A model generated the notes under the pieces. That model was not told the DNA's origin and searched no databases. It worked only from the letters and a program-made list of their open reading frames with translations. This document shows, in pieces, positions 15,386-17,597 of a stretch of 17,597 nt of DNA (positions are counted from its first letter, which is position 1; every line of letters begins with the position of its first letter). Source of the stretch: Puniceicoccales bacterium (lineage in GTDB: Bacteria > Verrucomicrobiota > Verrucomicrobiia > Opitutales > UBA953); NCBI GenBank assembly GCA_031279675.1, contig JAITIB010000061.1, forward strand, positions 1 through 17,597. The letters are read 5' to 3'. Both the position numbers and the translations under genes were made by a program.

Positions 15386-15426
15386 GACACCAGTGGGCCC
15401 GGGGGGGCGCTGGTGTCTTTCTTTTT
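15386..15426 (+). terminator. Intrinsic terminator after the porin gene
   Basis: GACACCAG (15386-15393) pairs with CTGGTGTC (15410-15417), with extra GC pairing possible in the G/C-rich loop. TTTCTTTTT follows directly. It begins 25 bases after the porin stop codon. Confidence 0.85.
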
Positions 15427-15600
15427 GGAAAATCGAGCCGGACGGAAAGGGCGCGCGCAATTCGCCATCGAAGTGGCGTCGCCTTGCGCAATGTTGAGCA
15501 TTGCGCCGAGGGCGGGAAAAGGCTTTAAGACAGGACAACAGAAATCCACCAACGACAACCCGAGCCTTCGCGCGTTCTTCACGCCCATTTCACACAACAC

Positions 15601-17328
15601 ATGAGCCATTGGATATACCACAGCCCGCCAGGCGAAACCGCCCGACTGCTGGAATCCCGCATGGCACTGCACCCGGCCATCGCGGAAATCCTCGCCAAAA
15701 CAGGCATCACCGCCCTTGACGCCGCCGAACGCCACATCGGCCCAACGCTCGCCCAACTCTCCGACCCGTTTCAAATCACCAACGTGGACGCCACCGTGGC
15801 CCGCCTCGTGCGCGCCATCGATGCGCGCGAACGCATCGCCATCCTCGGCGATTATGACGTGGACGGAGTCACAAGCACCACGCTCCTCGTCAGCGTGCTG
15901 CGCGAACTCGGCGCCGAGACGCCCCATTACTACGTCCCCCGCCGCCTTGAGGAAGGCTATGGCATGAGCGCCGCGTCCATCGAGCGCGTGCTTGCCGACG
16001 GACCCTTCTCGCTCTTTGTCGCGCTCGATTGCGGCACCAACTCCGTGGACGAAACCAACACGCTCGTGCAACACGGCGCGGACGTCATCATCATCGACCA
16101 CCACCGATCCAAGGCGCCCACGGGCACGAAGAGCATCCTCGTGAACCCGCACGTGAATGACACGCGCGGCGCCTGCCCGCCCCCGTGGCGCAACCTGTGC
16201 ACCGTCGGCCTCGTCTTCAAGGTCTGCCACGCGCTCCTCAAACACCTGCGCGCCCGCGGGGACGCCGCCGCGCAGCGCGTCATCCTCAAGGAACACCTCG
16301 ACCTCGTGGCAATGGGCACGATCGCCGACCTCGTGCCGCTGACCGACGAAAACCGCCTCCTGACCTACCACGGCCTGCGCCAACTCCGGCAAACGACCCG
16401 GGAAGGCCTGCGCGCCCTGATGCAAACCAGCGGCATCACCCAAGGCTCCCCCATCCTGCCCACGGACATCTCCTTCCGCATCGGGCCCCGCATCAACGCC
16501 AGCGGACGCCTCGCCGACGCGCTCCTTCCCGTGGAAATGCTCCTCTCGCCAGACGCCACCCACTGCGCCGCCATCGCCGGCCAGCTCAACGAAATGAACC
16601 GCGAACGCCAGGAAATCGAACGCCAGGTGAGCATCGAGGCACAGGCCCAACTGGAGCCATTCGCACCCGCCGCGTCCGCCCTCGTGGCGTTCGGAGACTG
16701 GCACCCGGGCGTCGTCGGCATCGTCGCCGGAAAACTCTGCCGGCACTTCAACCGCCCCTGCATCGTCCTCGGGCGGGAGGGACGCTGGGCAAAAGGCTCC
16801 GGGCGCAGCATCGCGCGCCTCAACCTCGTCGACGCCCTCCAGCCCTGCGCCACCTTTCTCGAATCGTGGGGCGGACACCCCATGGCCGTCGGCATCACCG
16901 TTGAATGGGACAAGGCGGAACAACTGCGCGAGCACTTTGACGCCTCGGTGAAAAAAATCCTCAGCACCGGCACCGCTGCCGACGACACCTTGACGATCGC
17001 CGCATGGCTCGGCTGCATGCACATCACCGACGACCTGCTCGACCAGCTCGAAAAACTTCACCCCTTTGGCGAGGGGAACCCCGAGCCCACCTTTGGCATA
17101 TCCGACATCACCCTGAGGACGCCCCCCGTTCTCTTTGGCGAAAGCAACTACCGGTTCCAAATCCCCCTCGATTACCGGCGCCGGCTCGGCATCGTCGCGT
17201 GGCGCAAAGCCGACCGCATCCCCCCGCTCGAAGTCCCCATCGACCTCGCCGTGAAGCTCACCTGGAACCACTACAACGGACGCCGCTACCCGCAGGCCGA
17301 GCTCATGGACTGGCGCCTCTCCGACTAA
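15601..17328 (+). CDS. recJ: Single-stranded-DNA-specific exonuclease RecJ
   Basis: 575 aa, normal RecJ length. RecJ degrades ssDNA 5' to 3' in RecFOR recombination and mismatch/base-excision repair. DHH-family motifs: LGDYDVDGVTST (D84, D86, D88), VALDCG (D143), IIIDHHRS (D166, H167, H168) and AMGTIADLVPL. Then GPRINASGRL (the usual RINAAGR with Ser for Ala), DHHA1 motifs HPGVVGIVAGKL and GSGRS, and the OB-fold C-terminus with HPFGEGNPEP. All catalytic Asp/His positions I know are present. The start at ATG 15601 follows ACACAACAC, with no Shine-Dalgarno. It is about 175 bases after the porin terminator and has its own, unidentified, promoter. Confidence 0.96.
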   Translation: MSHWIYHSPPGETARLLESRMALHPAIAEILAKTGITALDAAERHIGPTLAQLSDPFQITNVDATVARLVRAIDARERIAILGDYDVDGVTSTTLLVSVLRELGAETPHYYVPRRLEEGYGMSAASIERVLADGPFSLFVALDCGTNSVDETNTLVQHGADVIIIDHHRSKAPTGTKSILVNPHVNDTRGACPPPWRNLCTVGLVFKVCHALLKHLRARGDAAAQRVILKEHLDLVAMGTIADLVPLTDENRLLTYHGLRQLRQTTREGLRALMQTSGITQGSPILPTDISFRIGPRINASGRLADALLPVEMLLSPDATHCAAIAGQLNEMNRERQEIERQVSIEAQAQLEPFAPAASALVAFGDWHPGVVGIVAGKLCRHFNRPCIVLGREGRWAKGSGRSIARLNLVDALQPCATFLESWGGHPMAVGITVEWDKAEQLREHFDASVKKILSTGTAADDTLTIAAWLGCMHITDDLLDQLEKLHPFGEGNPEPTFGISDITLRTPPVLFGESNYRFQIPLDYRRRLGIVAWRKADRIPPLEVPIDLAVKLTWNHYNGRRYPQAELMDWRLSD

Positions 17329-17486
17329 CGCGGGCGCATCAATTAAGAACTTGAAACAAATCCCGCCCACTGTTGTTTCTCACCCCGGTGGCGGAACATG
17401 ACCCCGGTGCGCGGCACCCGCGCCCAGGGGCCCTGTTCAACGCCAGCAAAACCAGTTAACCATATCATCAAAACAAGAAAAACACC

Positions 17487-17597
17487 ATGTCTCTCTCAAC
17501 CCTGAATCGCCCATTGCGCATGGGCATAGTCGGAGGCGGCAGCGACGCCTTCATCGGCAAAGTCCACCGCATCGCGGCCCAGCTCGACGGCAAGATA
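17487..17597 (+). CDS. Gfo/Idh/MocA-family oxidoreductase, 3' partial
   Basis: The 37 visible codons run to the window edge. They start MSLSTLNRPLRMGIVGGGSD and continue with AFIGKVHRIAAQLDGK. GIVGGGxxAFIGxVHRxAA is the dinucleotide-binding Rossmann start of the Gfo/Idh/MocA family, NAD(P)-dependent sugar or cyclitol dehydrogenases. The substrate cannot be told from this part. The ATG follows AAGAAAAACACC, without Shine-Dalgarno. The 158 bases before it, after recJ, hold no gene. Confidence 0.85.
   Translation, partial: MSLSTLNRPLRMGIVGGGSDAFIGKVHRIAAQLDGKI

Noticed and set aside
14374..17370. 998-codon open frame on the minus strand across the porin and recJ genes
   Set aside because: It is antisense to two clear genes with full motif sets, has no recognisable domains, and is Gly/Ala/Val/Asp-rich as expected for the complement of GC-rich coding DNA.
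1..17597. CRISPR arrays, tRNA or rRNA genes, complete insertion sequences
   Set aside because: No regularly spaced repeats, no tRNA-like cloverleaf sequence and no transposase or integrase gene were seen.

Overview
The window looks like chromosome of a verrucomicrobial, probably Opitutaceae-like, bacterium. The reasons are a BBP2-type porin, a short adenine deaminase, the start of a Gfo/Idh/MocA oxidoreductase, high GC, and start codons with almost no Shine-Dalgarno sequences. This placement is inference; no 16S or other marker gene is present.

Layout. (1) Bases 1-5927 hold most of one very large phage or conjugative-element 'polyvalent' protein, cut by the left edge. It has a zincin-like region, a zeta-toxin-like P-loop kinase domain, a duplicated central module and a C-terminal LPD38-type domain. 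It probably lies at the right end of an integrated element. (2) Bases 5914-7400 contain a short ORF that is clearly the C-terminus of a ClpB-type disaggregase without the rest of the gene, then a secreted Sel1-repeat protein, then a second, internally deleted copy of the same clpB-like sequence. So the Sel1 gene is bracketed by two clpB 3'-end relics. (3) Bases 7325-9331 are more AT-rich accessory DNA. They carry a 14-bp-arm inverted repeat, a 15-bp perfect hairpin and two minus-strand lipoprotein genes, the downstream one with a frameshift just before its end. (4) Bases 9332-10231 have no gene. They contain a G-run tract and a 167-bp palindromic element with 9-bp terminal inverted repeats (REP/BIME- or MITE-like). 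(5) From 10232 the window is ordinary chromosome: a MacB/FtsX-type ABC permease, convergent adenine deaminase, divergent ybaB-recR, an outer-membrane porin with a sigma-54-like promoter and an intrinsic terminator, recJ, and the first 37 codons of a Gfo/Idh/MocA oxidoreductase.

How the genes work together. ybaB and recR form a tight recombination-repair pair, and recJ adds a 5'-3' ssDNA exonuclease of the same RecFOR pathway about 1.5 kb away. The other housekeeping genes are unrelated single units. The unusual biology is in the first 10 kb: the fused, duplicated polyvalent effector, a well-formed ORF nested in another frame within it, and the clpB-relic bracket that may mark repeated integration at one site.
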